Source: Rhodospirillaceae bacterium MC!
GTDB taxonomy: Bacteria; Pseudomonadota; Alphaproteobacteria; MC1
Assembly (NCBI GenBank): GCA_002632265.1
Contig: NQOV01000001.1
Location: 65,579 to 129,578, forward strand
Reading direction: 5' to 3'
Length of the DNA stretch: 64,000 nt
The notes under the pieces are model-generated. The model did no database searches. It saw only the letters and a program-made list of their open reading frames with translations, and was not told the DNA's origin. Position numbers and translations under genes: made by a program. Shown here piece by piece: positions 49,941 through 59,335 of the stretch (positions within the stretch are counted from its first letter, which is position 1; each line of letters starts with the position of its first letter).

Positions 49941-50642
49941 TTAATATCCCCATAAGCTATTTTTTATATTTTTTTCAATAAATAACTTATGATGTTCAAG
50001 ATCTATGCTCGGTATATCAAAAACCCTATAAGGGCGTTCGCTTTGATTGTTATAACGCTTTTGTATTTGGCTATCAATGCCTGTAGTAAAGGTCATATTT
50101 TCTTGCTGATTCCCTTCTAAGCATAGGTAAACCTTAGCTAAAAGGTCCGCATCGATCAAAGCTCCATGCAAGGCACGGTTGGTACTATCAATCCCATATT
50201 TGCGACAGAGTGCATCAAGTGATGCTTGCTCGCCAGGGAATTTTAAACGTGCGATTTCTAGAGTATCAATAATTTTTTTACTATGACTTGTAAAATCAAT
50301 CCCTACTTTTGCTAATTCGTGGATTAAAAATTTCATATCGAATTTTGCATTGTGTATGACTAAGGGAGAATCCTTTACATATTCCATAAAATCATGTGCT
50401 ATGGATTTGAATGTGGGAAAATCCCTTAAAAATTCTTCCGATAAACCATGAACTTTATACGCACCTTTGGGCATATCTCTCATGGGATTGATGTATTGAT
50501 GATAATGATTATCTGTAACTTTTTTGTCAATCATTTCCACACAACCGATTTCCACGATTCGATCGCCACCTTTAGGATCGAATCCAGTTGTTTCTGTATC
50601 AAGAATGATTTCCCTTAAGGGAGTTTTAGGATTTTCTGCCAT
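49941..50642 (-). CDS. dnaQ: DNA polymerase III epsilon subunit
   Basis: EIILDTETTGFDPKGGDRIVEIGCVE, VIHNAKFDMKFL, HGALIDADLLAKVYL. Confidence 0.95.
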   Translation of the reverse strand: MAENPKTPLREIILDTETTGFDPKGGDRIVEIGCVEMIDKKVTDNHYHQYINPMRDMPKGAYKVHGLSEEFLRDFPTFKSIAHDFMEYVKDSPLVIHNAKFDMKFLIHELAKVGIDFTSHSKKIIDTLEIARLKFPGEQASLDALCRKYGIDSTNRALHGALIDADLLAKVYLCLEGNQQENMTFTTGIDSQIQKRYNNQSERPYRVFDIPSIDLEHHKLFIEKNIKNSLWGY

Positions 50643-50747
50643 ATATCTCTTACTCTATTCTCTTAATTGTACTTTGTATCTTATTGTACTTTGTATTTTA
50701 TTGTATTTTGTATTTTTGTAGAATCTAACTTAATTAATCCAATAAAT

Positions 50748-51335
50748 CTATGTGACTAAACGTATGATATTAGAGACTAATTCTTCTAAATGTTCGAATG
50801 TGCTTGTGTTATGAATTACAAATCCTGCAAGTGTTTCTTTGGTTTTGTTGGGAATTAACTCACGAGATACTTTTACATATGTATAATGATCACTCTCAAA
50901 GGACGCAATAAATCTTTGCTCTGCCACCTTAGGATCGCAAGAAACCGTTGCTACATAATCACATAAGACGAATAATTTATCTTCAAATATGTGTCTAGAG
51001 ATGATAGCACATAATTTTTTATCTTTATTTTCAACTAAAAACCCTTGTAAGAGGATACCAAGTTTATCCTTTAACAAGCCTCTAAAATATTGAGAGTCGT
51101 CTATATTATCAAGTAGTTTTTGTAAAAGTTGTATAAAGCTTTTAGTTTTAATTAACTTTTGATATTTACCGTCTTTATGTTCGGAAATGGTTTTTATGAT
51201 TTCTTTGTCTTGTGATATGATCTTAAATATTTCATCCATAAGATCCATAGTGGGAAAACCCTGACCATTTAGGATCTTGCCAACTTCTGATTTACCAACT
51301 GAAAGACCACCTGTAATCCCCAATACTACTGCCAT
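50748..51335 (-). CDS. Dephospho-CoA kinase-like protein (divergent CoaE paralogue)
   Basis: P-loop GITGGLSVGKSEVGKIL and LCDYVATVSCDPKVAEQRF; low similarity to the adjacent canonical CoaE. Confidence 0.65.
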   Translation of the reverse strand: MAVVLGITGGLSVGKSEVGKILNGQGFPTMDLMDEIFKIISQDKEIIKTISEHKDGKYQKLIKTKSFIQLLQKLLDNIDDSQYFRGLLKDKLGILLQGFLVENKDKKLCAIISRHIFEDKLFVLCDYVATVSCDPKVAEQRFIASFESDHYTYVKVSRELIPNKTKETLAGFVIHNTSTFEHLEELVSNIIRLVT

Positions 51336-51438
51336 TTTATATTATCCTTAATTATATGAAAGTTTAAATTTTATTTTTCGACTGTCTTAATGTGTATATT
51401 TCAATCATTATATCACAGAATTTAGAAATTTATAATAA

Positions 51439-52029
51439 TTATTTTATTTTTAATAAAAATTCATCGATATTCTTAGCTAAATCATCTAAGCTAGAGTTAT
51501 TATATATAACATGTGTGGCTAGTTTTTCTTTTTCTTTTATCGGCATTTGCTCCTTTAAGAATTGCTTGAGTTTTTCCTTAGTCATATGTGGACGTTCTAG
51601 GACTCTTTGTTCTTGAATCTGATTATTAACCGATATAACTAACACATCATCACAGAATCTCTCAAATTTCTTTTCAAAGAGCAAAGGGATATCAAGAAAG
51701 CATAAGCTATGATTCTCTTGCTTGAACTTTTGTATATTCTCAATCACATACGGATACAATACATTTTCCAGATCTCGAAGTTTACTTGATGAGCTTAACA
51801 CAATTGAGCCGAGTTTTTGCCTGTCGATTTTATTATCTGTTTTGTTATCCACTAAGATATCTTCGCCAAAAAGATTAACTATCTTAGTTATAACGCTTTC
51901 ATTATGATTCATAAGCTGATGTACATTCGAATCAGCGTCAAATACAGGAAAGTCTTTTGCCATTAGAATCTTCGAAACTGTACTTTTACCACTTCCTATC
52001 GTACCTGTTAAGCCTATAACTTTTAACAT
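51439..52029 (-). CDS. coaE: Dephospho-CoA kinase
   Basis: IGLTGTIGSGKSTVSKILMAKDFPVFDADSNVHQL, FLDIPLLFEKKFE, VLVISVNNQIQEQRVLER. Confidence 0.95.
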   Translation of the reverse strand: MLKVIGLTGTIGSGKSTVSKILMAKDFPVFDADSNVHQLMNHNESVITKIVNLFGEDILVDNKTDNKIDRQKLGSIVLSSSSKLRDLENVLYPYVIENIQKFKQENHSLCFLDIPLLFEKKFERFCDDVLVISVNNQIQEQRVLERPHMTKEKLKQFLKEQMPIKEKEKLATHVIYNNSSLDDLAKNIDEFLLKIK

Positions 52030-52035
52030 TTGTTT

Positions 52036-52896
52036 TTATCCGTATATGTATTTGTAAAGATTGCTAGTAACATCAGGCTTGATCTTAAACCAACGAGTAA
52101 AGGCAGGTACGGCCTGATGTAATAACATCCCTTCGCCATTAAGGTAAGGATTGCCATTGGCTTTAGCATTCTGTAAAAGAGTGGTTTCTGTTGGATTGTA
52201 CAAAATATCATATACGGTAGCATTCTTATTTAAATTCTCAAGATTAATATGAAGATCATTTTCCTTTGTTGCTCCTAATGTGGTAGTATTTACGAGTAAA
52301 TGGATATCTTGTAAATGGCTTTCCATATCATTAATGCTTATTACTTCGCATTTATCTTGGATATTTAATGATTTAACTATATCTTCTGCTTTGCTTATTG
52401 TTCGATTGGCGATAATAACTTTGCTAGCATTCTCATGGATTAATTGCCATATGATAGCACGAGACGCTCCACCAGCTCCGATAACTAAAGCAACCTTATC
52501 TTTTATTGTGAAATTCTTATTCATATCAATTAATGCTTGATAAAAGCCATAAGCGTCGGTACAATCTCCATGAATTGTGCCGTTATCTTTAAATGTAAGA
52601 GTATTTACCGCTCCGATTTCCCTAGCACAATCGCTTAGTTCATCGCATATGTTATAAGCTTCAATTTTATAGGGCGATGTAACATTCATCCCCATAATGC
52701 CGATTTTGGCCATGGATTTTACAACATCATTAAAATCTCCTACCTTTATGGGAATGGGAATATAAACACCGTCTATATTATTCTCATTCAACCAAAAATT
52801 ATGTATCTTAGGAGATTTGGAATGACTAATGGGATTGCCTGTTACTCCTGCTATTTTAGTTTTACCGTTTATGTTTAAGAATTTGTTATCTGTCAT
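52036..52896 (-). CDS. aroE: Shikimate dehydrogenase
   Basis: GVTGNPISHSKSPKIHNFWL, GMNVTSPYK, GAVNTL, VIGAGGASRAI, VYDILYNPTETTLL. Confidence 0.96.
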   Translation of the reverse strand: MTDNKFLNINGKTKIAGVTGNPISHSKSPKIHNFWLNENNIDGVYIPIPIKVGDFNDVVKSMAKIGIMGMNVTSPYKIEAYNICDELSDCAREIGAVNTLTFKDNGTIHGDCTDAYGFYQALIDMNKNFTIKDKVALVIGAGGASRAIIWQLIHENASKVIIANRTISKAEDIVKSLNIQDKCEVISINDMESHLQDIHLLVNTTTLGATKENDLHINLENLNKNATVYDILYNPTETTLLQNAKANGNPYLNGEGMLLHQAVPAFTRWFKIKPDVTSNLYKYIYG

Positions 52897-52928
52897 TTTG
52901 TTGTTCGCTTTGTTATGTTTGTGATTAG

Positions 52929-53408
52929 TTATATATTCGATTGTTCAAGCTTTAAAAGATTGCTTTTAATATCAAGATCGCCTTGAGCGTTCCCACGTTT
53001 GAATCCGCCCAGTGATCCGTTAGATTTGATGACTCTATGGCATGGAATAAAAAATGGTATGGGATTCCTACCGCAAGCATTTCCTACCGCTCTTGGCGAT
53101 GTTCCCAACTCTATGGCAATATCCTTATATGATCTAGTTTCGCCGTAGGGAATCTCCATGATTTCCACAGATACCGCACGTTGAAACTCCGTCAGGCTAT
53201 CGAGATCATAAGCAAGATCAAAAGTTTTTCGCTCCATGTCGAAATACTCTATTAATTGCTTTTTAGCTTTTATGAGTAATTCAACAGGTTGGTGATCTTC
53301 ATCTCCTTGGACCATACCGTCTTCCACAAACATAATCTTGTTATGAGTGCCAAAGATCGTAAGTTCTTGGTTGAAAACTCGAAAACTAATAAAGGAAATA
53401 TCATTCAT
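52929..53408 (-). CDS. ogt: Methylated-DNA--[protein]-cysteine S-methyltransferase
   Basis: IPYGETRSYKDIAIELGTSPRAVGNACGRNPIPFFIPCHRVIKSNGSLGGF (PCHRV active site). Confidence 0.95.
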   Translation of the reverse strand: MNDISFISFRVFNQELTIFGTHNKIMFVEDGMVQGDEDHQPVELLIKAKKQLIEYFDMERKTFDLAYDLDSLTEFQRAVSVEIMEIPYGETRSYKDIAIELGTSPRAVGNACGRNPIPFFIPCHRVIKSNGSLGGFKRGNAQGDLDIKSNLLKLEQSNI

Positions 53409-53502
53409 TATATATACTAACCTTAATCACTTGAAATGTTGATTGTAATGTGTTAAAATTTAACCAATTAACATTCTAACAAAAAATGAAACACTTTTCA
53501 AG

Positions 53503-54846
53503 ATGATTAAAAATACAATTTTCGCTCCTGCAAGTGGCTTGATAAAATCTGGCTTATGTGTTATTCGCATATCTGGGGATAAATCCTTGTGGGCCTTAAA
53601 GCAAATAACACAGATAAGCGAAGATCTAGAACCAAGAAAAGCCTATTTAAAAACTCTAAGAGATCCCCATACAGATAACATCATAGATGAGGCTTTAGTC
53701 TTATATTTTAAAGCACCCTTTAGCTTTACTGGGGAAGATGTGGTGGAAATTCATTGCCATGGTTCAATTGCCGTTATTAAGAATCTAACGGAAGTTTTAT
53801 CTCGCTTAGATCATTTACGCATTGCCGAAGCTGGCGAATTCACTCGCAGAGCCTTTGAGACTGGCAAAATGGATCTTACAGAAGTTGAGGGCTTACATGA
53901 TCTCTTAGAGGCAAAAACCCAAGCACAGCATAAACAAGCCATGTTACAAATGCGTGGCGAATTGGGAAAGCTATATAGTGCATGGCGTCAAAATCTCATA
54001 GATCTTTCGGCACATATTGAGGCTTTGATTGATTTTCCTGATGAAGAACTCCCTTTAAGTGTTACGGATCGCATACAAAATGAAATTCAAGATCTTATAA
54101 AGACAATAGCGAATCACTTAAACGACAATAAAAAAGGACAAAAACTAAGAAATGGGATCTCACTGGCAATTCTAGGTTCGCCGAATGTGGGTAAATCTAG
54201 CATTCTCAATAGATTCATAGGAGAAGATATCGCCATTGTATCAGATATAGCAGGCACGACTCGAGATGTGTTAGAAAGTACCCTTGATGTGGCAGGATAT
54301 CCTATAAATATTGCCGATACTGCAGGTATTAGAAAACAAACAGATGACATCATAGAAAAAGAGGGAATTAAAAGAGCTATCAATAAATCCCATGACGCAG
54401 ATATCTTATTTGTTGTAATAGACGGCACAACTAACAATCTGGATGATATGCAAGACTATATCCAGAATGAAAACGCCATAATCTTAATTAACAAGCAAGA
54501 TGATGAAAACTTTAACCATAAGATAAAATCTGATTTATCTTCTGATTTATCCATAGAGATATCCGCAAAAACAGGACAAGGATTCCCAGAATTAAAGGAC
54601 ATCTTAATCGCTAAAATTAAAGATATCGCAGGGGTAAGCGAAAGCCCAATTATAACAAGAGAACGCCATAGATCCTTACTACATGAAACCATAACCGCCT
54701 TAGAGCGTTCGCAAAATGCTCCTTTAGCTGAAATGCAGGCGGAAGATATAAGGATCGCCATTCAATCCATAGGATCAATCACAGGTAAAGTAGATATAGA
54801 AGAAGTTTTAGATTCCCTATTTGCAGGATTCTGCATAGGTAAATAA
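53503..54846 (+). CDS. mnmE: tRNA modification GTPase MnmE
   Basis: TIFAPASGLIKSGLCVIRISG, FSFTGEDVVEIHCHGS, LGSPNVGKSSILN, C-terminal GFCIGK. Confidence 0.98.
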   Translation: MIKNTIFAPASGLIKSGLCVIRISGDKSLWALKQITQISEDLEPRKAYLKTLRDPHTDNIIDEALVLYFKAPFSFTGEDVVEIHCHGSIAVIKNLTEVLSRLDHLRIAEAGEFTRRAFETGKMDLTEVEGLHDLLEAKTQAQHKQAMLQMRGELGKLYSAWRQNLIDLSAHIEALIDFPDEELPLSVTDRIQNEIQDLIKTIANHLNDNKKGQKLRNGISLAILGSPNVGKSSILNRFIGEDIAIVSDIAGTTRDVLESTLDVAGYPINIADTAGIRKQTDDIIEKEGIKRAINKSHDADILFVVIDGTTNNLDDMQDYIQNENAIILINKQDDENFNHKIKSDLSSDLSIEISAKTGQGFPELKDILIAKIKDIAGVSESPIITRERHRSLLHETITALERSQNAPLAEMQAEDIRIAIQSIGSITGKVDIEEVLDSLFAGFCIGK

Positions 54847-54851
54847 TCAAA

Positions 54852-54960
54852 AATGGCTGTGAAAAAGCACTCATTCAGCGTCCTTAAGTCATACTTATGT
54901 ATGGGGTATACACCCCGCATACCTTAAGAACACGCACTCAAGTACTTTTTCACACCCCTT
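54852..54960 (+). repeat. Foldback repeat, subfamily A full length
   Basis: TGTGAAAAAGCACTCATTCAGCGTCCTTAAGTCATACTTATGTATGGGGTATACACCCCGCATACCTTAAGAACACGCACTCAAGTACTTTTTCACACCCCTT. Confidence 0.92.
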
Positions 54961-55072
54961 AATTGTATAATCAAAAAAAATACTAAATAAAAACTTCTAT
55001 TCTTGTTATAAATGTGATATAATGCAAATATATTATTAAAATTATCATAGGTATATAAAGGATACAATCATC

Positions 55073-55942
55073 ATGACACTAATTATAGACGGTAAACAAA
55101 CCGCAAATGAATTATGCGAGCAATTAACCCAAGATGTTCAAGCGTTTAAAAAGGAATATAATATCACGCCTACCATTGCGGTGGTTTTAGTGGGCGAAGA
55201 TCCTGCGTCGCAAGTATATGTAAGAAATAAAATCAAGCGTGCAGGCGAAATTGGTTTACGCTCAATAGATCATAAATTAAGTAAAGATATTAGCGAAGAA
55301 GAGTTGTTAACACTAATTAACAAACTCAATAATGATCCTGATACCCATGGTATTCTTGTGCAATTGCCATTGCCTGATCATATTAACGATGAAAAAATAC
55401 TCGATACTATCAATCCCCTAAAGGATGTGGACGGTTTCCATGTAACTAACGTGGGTAAGTTATCCATTGGCGATAAGCAAGCACTTGTTCCATGTACGCC
55501 ACAAGGTTGTATTCATTTGTTAAAGAAATACATCGGCGATATTACTGGCAAACATGCGGTAATCATAGGCAGATCAAATATAGTAGGTAAGCCCATAGCG
55601 TCGTTACTTCTTGCGGAAAATTGTACAGTAACCATTGCCCATTCTCGTACGCAAGATATTAAAAGCCTTACACAGCAAGCCGATATCTTAGTGGCCGCCG
55701 TTGGTAAAGCTGAAATGGTAGATGAATCATGGTTAAAGGACGGAGCTATCGTGATTGATGTGGGTATTAATCGCATAAGCACGCCAGAAGGTAAAAATAA
55801 GCTTGTGGGCGATGTGAATTTCGCAAGTGCAAAAACTAAAGCTCATGCCATAACTCCAGTACCAGGCGGAGTCGGTCCGATGACGATAGCTTGCTTAATG
55901 GCGAATACGTTAAAGGCTGCAAGAAATCAGTTGAAAAAGTAA
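55073..55942 (+). CDS. folD: Methylenetetrahydrofolate dehydrogenase/cyclohydrolase FolD
   Basis: [80 protein letters not shown]. Confidence 0.98.
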   Translation: MTLIIDGKQTANELCEQLTQDVQAFKKEYNITPTIAVVLVGEDPASQVYVRNKIKRAGEIGLRSIDHKLSKDISEEELLTLINKLNNDPDTHGILVQLPLPDHINDEKILDTINPLKDVDGFHVTNVGKLSIGDKQALVPCTPQGCIHLLKKYIGDITGKHAVIIGRSNIVGKPIASLLLAENCTVTIAHSRTQDIKSLTQQADILVAAVGKAEMVDESWLKDGAIVIDVGINRISTPEGKNKLVGDVNFASAKTKAHAITPVPGGVGPMTIACLMANTLKAARNQLKK

Positions 55943-56075
55943 AGGTTTAAGCATTTATCTTGAATGGTATATATTTGATATATCTATTGATATGAAAAAA
56001 CATCTTGTTTTTTTAATTACAATTCTGTATACTTAATTTTAGTTTATAGAAATTTAAGAAATAAGGAAAAATATC

Positions 56076-56270
56076 ATGTTTAGTATTTGGCATTGGTTAA
56101 TAGTTCTAGCCGTAGTTTTAGTGATCTTTGGTGGTAAGGGTAAAATCTCGAAGATCATGGGAGATTTCGGTGCAGGGTTAAAACTCTTTAAAGATAATGT
56201 GGCTGATGATAGTCAAAAGGAAGAAGACCAATCAGATAAAAAAGAAATATCAGGAGATAACAAAGAATAA
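56076..56270 (+). CDS. tatA: Sec-independent translocase TatA
   Basis: [42 protein letters not shown]. Confidence 0.95.
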   Translation: MFSIWHWLIVLAVVLVIFGGKGKISKIMGDFGAGLKLFKDNVADDSQKEEDQSDKKEISGDNKE

Positions 56271-56276
56271 TTTATT

Positions 56277-56702
56277 ATGTTTGATATTGGCTTTAATGAA
56301 ATGTTTGTTGTTGGTGTTGTAGTTCTTGTAATTACAGGGCCAAAGGAGATTCCTAAAGTTTTAAAAACTACCGCAAAAATCATAAGAAAAGTAAGATCTG
56401 TAAAATCAGATATCCAAACTAAAGTAGATAATTTTGTTGATATGAATGATGATTATTCTAAAGATCTAAAACAAGCGGTAGATCTGCCCCATATGAAAAA
56501 GCTCAAATCAAATCTACAAGATCAGTTAGCAACAAACTTCAATCCCATTAAAGAACAACTCAATCATGTAAATCAGTTGGAAGAGAGTATAAAAAACACT
56601 AGCAATAATATTAAGCTTGATACCAAGAAAACTAATGAAAACAATCAAAATGATACTCAAGTTAAAGAGATGAGCAATAAGCATAATGACCAAGAATCTT
56701 AG
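56277..56702 (+). CDS. tatB: Sec-independent translocase TatB
   Basis: MFDIGFNEMFVVGVVVLVITGPKEIPKVLKT, between tatA and tatC. Confidence 0.92.
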   Translation: MFDIGFNEMFVVGVVVLVITGPKEIPKVLKTTAKIIRKVRSVKSDIQTKVDNFVDMNDDYSKDLKQAVDLPHMKKLKSNLQDQLATNFNPIKEQLNHVNQLEESIKNTSNNIKLDTKKTNENNQNDTQVKEMSNKHNDQES

Positions 56703-57441
56703 TAATAACCTAAAAGAAGAAACACTAATACATCATATAATTGAATTACGTCGACGTGTCATATATATTTTTCTTTTTTTTATTGTTGCCTTTGGTGTGG
56801 CTTTTTATTATCATGATATTATCTTAGAGTTTATTTTAAGACCTCTTATAAGACAAAAGGATTTTACAGATAATAATAAAGTAATTGCCACCGCTCTTTA
56901 TGAACCCTTTGTAATTTCCATAAAATTATCGGCTTGGGTTGGCTTAATGGTAAGTATGCCAATCATTTGCTTTCAAGTGTGGTTTTTTGTTGCTCCTGGA
57001 TTATATAAGAATGAGAAAATACTCTTCATACCATTTTTAATTTCCATACCCCTATTCTTTTTTGGTGGAGCTTTAATGGCTTACTTTATAGTATTCCCTA
57101 AAGCTTGGAAATTCTTCTTACACTTTCAAGAAGGTACATCAATTGAAATACAAGCACATATAGCTCAATATTTATCCTTAAGTATGTCTCTTGTGTTTGC
57201 TTTTGGTTTATGTTTTGAAATACCAGTAATTTTATTATTATTAACTAGAGTGAGAGTAATAAAAACCGAGCAACTAATAAAATGGCGTAAGTTTGCTATT
57301 GTAATTGCCTTTGTTCTATCTGCTGTTTTAACTCCACCTGATATATTTTCACAGTTATTACTGGCATTACCTTTAATTGTATTATATGAAGTAACGATTA
57401 TTCTATCAAAACTATTCGATAAATCAGCAAAGGATTTATAA
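56686..57441 (+). CDS. tatC: Sec-independent translocase TatC
   Basis: HIIELRRRVIYIFLFF, FFVAPGLYKNEK, FGLCFEIPVILLLLTRV, overlaps tatB. Confidence 0.96.
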   Translation: MTKNLSNNLKEETLIHHIIELRRRVIYIFLFFIVAFGVAFYYHDIILEFILRPLIRQKDFTDNNKVIATALYEPFVISIKLSAWVGLMVSMPIICFQVWFFVAPGLYKNEKILFIPFLISIPLFFFGGALMAYFIVFPKAWKFFLHFQEGTSIEIQAHIAQYLSLSMSLVFAFGLCFEIPVILLLLTRVRVIKTEQLIKWRKFAIVIAFVLSAVLTPPDIFSQLLLALPLIVLYEVTIILSKLFDKSAKDL

Positions 57442-57443
57442 TT

Positions 57444-57797
57444 ATGAAAAAATTCGTACTATATGCAAGATCATCAAATAAAGATATTAAAGAGGCAAAA
57501 TTAGATTTTGCTTATCAATTGGAACACCTAAAAAAGTATGCTCTTAAATTTGAAAAAGGCCATATTTTAGGCGAGTTCATGGAAATCGCCCCCAACGATA
57601 CCTTAAACGGTAGACCAGAATTACAAAAAGCCATAGATATGGCGAATGCCAATAATGCTATTTTGATGGTTGACCACGTCCACGTTCTAGCCCTAATGAT
57701 GCGAGATCTTCTTAAGGTGCTTGATGATATTGACGATCGTTTTTATTGTTGCTATGATCTAGAAGAAGGCGACCCACCCTACGATAAAGGAGTGTGA
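57444..57797 (+). CDS. Serine-recombinase/resolvase catalytic-domain-like protein, apparently degenerate, no DNA-binding domain
   Basis: VLYARSSNKD (cf. YARVSTxxQ), RPELQKAIDMANANNAILMVDHVHVLALMMRDLLKVLDDID (cf. ...DRLxR...); starts 2 bp after the tatC stop. Confidence 0.6.
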   Translation: MKKFVLYARSSNKDIKEAKLDFAYQLEHLKKYALKFEKGHILGEFMEIAPNDTLNGRPELQKAIDMANANNAILMVDHVHVLALMMRDLLKVLDDIDDRFYCCYDLEEGDPPYDKGV

Positions 57798-57897
57798 AAA
57801 AGCACTCATTCAGCGTCCTTAAGTCATACTTATGTATGGGTTATACACCCCGCATGCCTTAAGAACACTGACTAAGTACTTTTTCCCACTCCTTTAC
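57786..57897 (+). repeat. Foldback repeat, subfamily A, tandem copy 1 of 3
   Basis: GTGTGAAAAAGCACTCATTCAGCGTCCTTAAGTCATACTTATGTATGGGTTATACACCCCGCATGCCTTAAGAACACTGACTAAGTACTTTTTCCCACTCCTTTAC. Confidence 0.95.
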
Positions 57898-58009
57898 TTT
57901 TGAGGTTTGAAAAAGTACTCATTCAGCGTCCTTAACCGAGGCTTATGTATGGGTTATACACCCCGCCTCGCTTAAGAACACTGACTAAGTACTTTTCCCA
58001 CTCCTTTAC
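57898..58009 (+). repeat. Foldback repeat, subfamily A, tandem copy 2 of 3
   Basis: As copy 1 but inner arms CCGAGGC/GCCTCGC. Confidence 0.95.
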
Positions 58010-58117
58010 TTTTGAGGTTTGAAAAAGTACTCATTTAGCGTCCTTAACCGAGGCTTATGTATGGGGTTATACACCCCGCATGCCTTAAGAACGCTGACTA
58101 AGTACTTTTTCTCACTT
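58010..58117 (+). repeat. Foldback repeat, subfamily A, tandem copy 3 of 3 (chimeric arms)
   Basis: Left inner arm CCGAGGC as in copy 2, right inner arm GCATGCC as in copy 1. Confidence 0.95.
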
Positions 58118-58683
58118 TATTTTTTTCTTTCTAAGGATAACTTATTGGTGAACTTATTCGGAGTTGAGAGCATTAGATTAATGTTAGTAGAAATTAATGC
58201 TATGATTTTTTCGTTCTCTTCAAACTCTTGTTTGCTAAAGTTTGATAACACATAGGCAGATACCATATGTTTATCTCCAGGATGATCGATCCCATATCTA
58301 ATACGCCAGTAGTTTTTGCCGATTTTAGCGTCGATATCACGCAAGCCATTATGCCCGCCGTGTCCTCCGCCTTGTTTGATTTTTATTTGAGAGAATGGAA
58401 TATCAAGCTCGTCATGAATCACGATTATATCTTCGGGTTTTATCTTAAAAAAAGCACAGGCAGATTGTACAGAGTTACCGCTTAAATTCATATGTGTTTG
58501 CGGTTTTAGTAAGCCGACATCTTCGCCATTTATGGAAGTTTTTGCAAATAATCCATGAAATTTTTTAGCAAAGGCGGTCGCTCCATATTGATCCGCCATA
58601 TGATCGACAATCATAAAGCCAATATTATGCCTATTTTTCTGATATTTAGTTTCAGGATTTCCCAAACCAACAATTAATTTCAT
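58117..58683 (-). CDS. pth: Peptidyl-tRNA hydrolase
   Basis: LIVGLGNPETKYQKNRHNIGFM, KPQTHMNLSGNSV, VIHDELDIPF, GGHGGHNGLRDI. Confidence 0.97.
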   Translation of the reverse strand: MKLIVGLGNPETKYQKNRHNIGFMIVDHMADQYGATAFAKKFHGLFAKTSINGEDVGLLKPQTHMNLSGNSVQSACAFFKIKPEDIIVIHDELDIPFSQIKIKQGGGHGGHNGLRDIDAKIGKNYWRIRYGIDHPGDKHMVSAYVLSNFSKQEFEENEKIIALISTNINLMLSTPNKFTNKLSLERKK

Positions 58684-58706
58684 AGGATAAACTCCCTTAA
58701 ATAAAG

Positions 58707-59258
58707 TTACTTAATACTCTCGCCTTTAAGAACGCCCCAAATACTATCACGTGTTACCCAACCTTGATACTCGCCAACAGATACTTGACACCAATCAGAA
58801 TGCTTTTCACATATGTCCACATGACCAATTACTCTAGGAGCTAAACGGGCAATTACCCAAGAATTCTTAGAAGAAGTTTGATAGATATTAACATCTGCTT
58901 GATGAACAATAAAATTTCTTACACCACGTAACATCGATGAATGAACCCAACCTGTATTTCCTTGCCAATCTTGAACCTTACGCCATACTGTTAGTTGCGA
59001 GATGATTTTCACTGGTAAACCTGATTTTAAATATACCCAAGATACAGGATATTGAAAACCTGGTCCTGTACGCATACGCACTTTATTACTACGTAAAGAC
59101 GCAAATCTAGGAAGTGGTAAAACTGTTGCTTTACTAGTTTCCCTTGATCCTACCGCTTTCGCAATATTTACATTTAACAAGCCAAATATCAATATTATAA
59201 ATGAAAGTAACATTGATACTTTTGTTAATATATGAAATTTTCTCATTGTAATAATCAA
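58707..59258 (-). CDS. Exported protein with tandem bacterial SH3 domains
   Basis: Hydrophobic N-terminus; RFASLRSNKVRMRTGPGFQYPVSWVYLKSGLPVKII...WRKVQDWQGNTGWVHSSML. Confidence 0.85.
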   Translation of the reverse strand: MIITMRKFHILTKVSMLLSFIILIFGLLNVNIAKAVGSRETSKATVLPLPRFASLRSNKVRMRTGPGFQYPVSWVYLKSGLPVKIISQLTVWRKVQDWQGNTGWVHSSMLRGVRNFIVHQADVNIYQTSSKNSWVIARLAPRVIGHVDICEKHSDWCQVSVGEYQGWVTRDSIWGVLKGESIK

Positions 59259-59335
59259 TTTTCATCATAGGTTTATATATGTACTATAAATATAACATTA
59301 ATTTCTTAATATTTTATAAATAATTAAGCAAACTA

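Noticed and set aside
57786-58117. CRISPR array or integron attC array
   Set aside because: Only three repeats of about 112 bp that are themselves palindromic, no unique spacers, no cas genes, and no GTT/AAC attC core or integron integrase.
58019-58255. 78-aa plus-strand ORF starting within the tandem repeats
   Set aside because: Translates the repeat and the antisense of pth; no ribosome-binding context.
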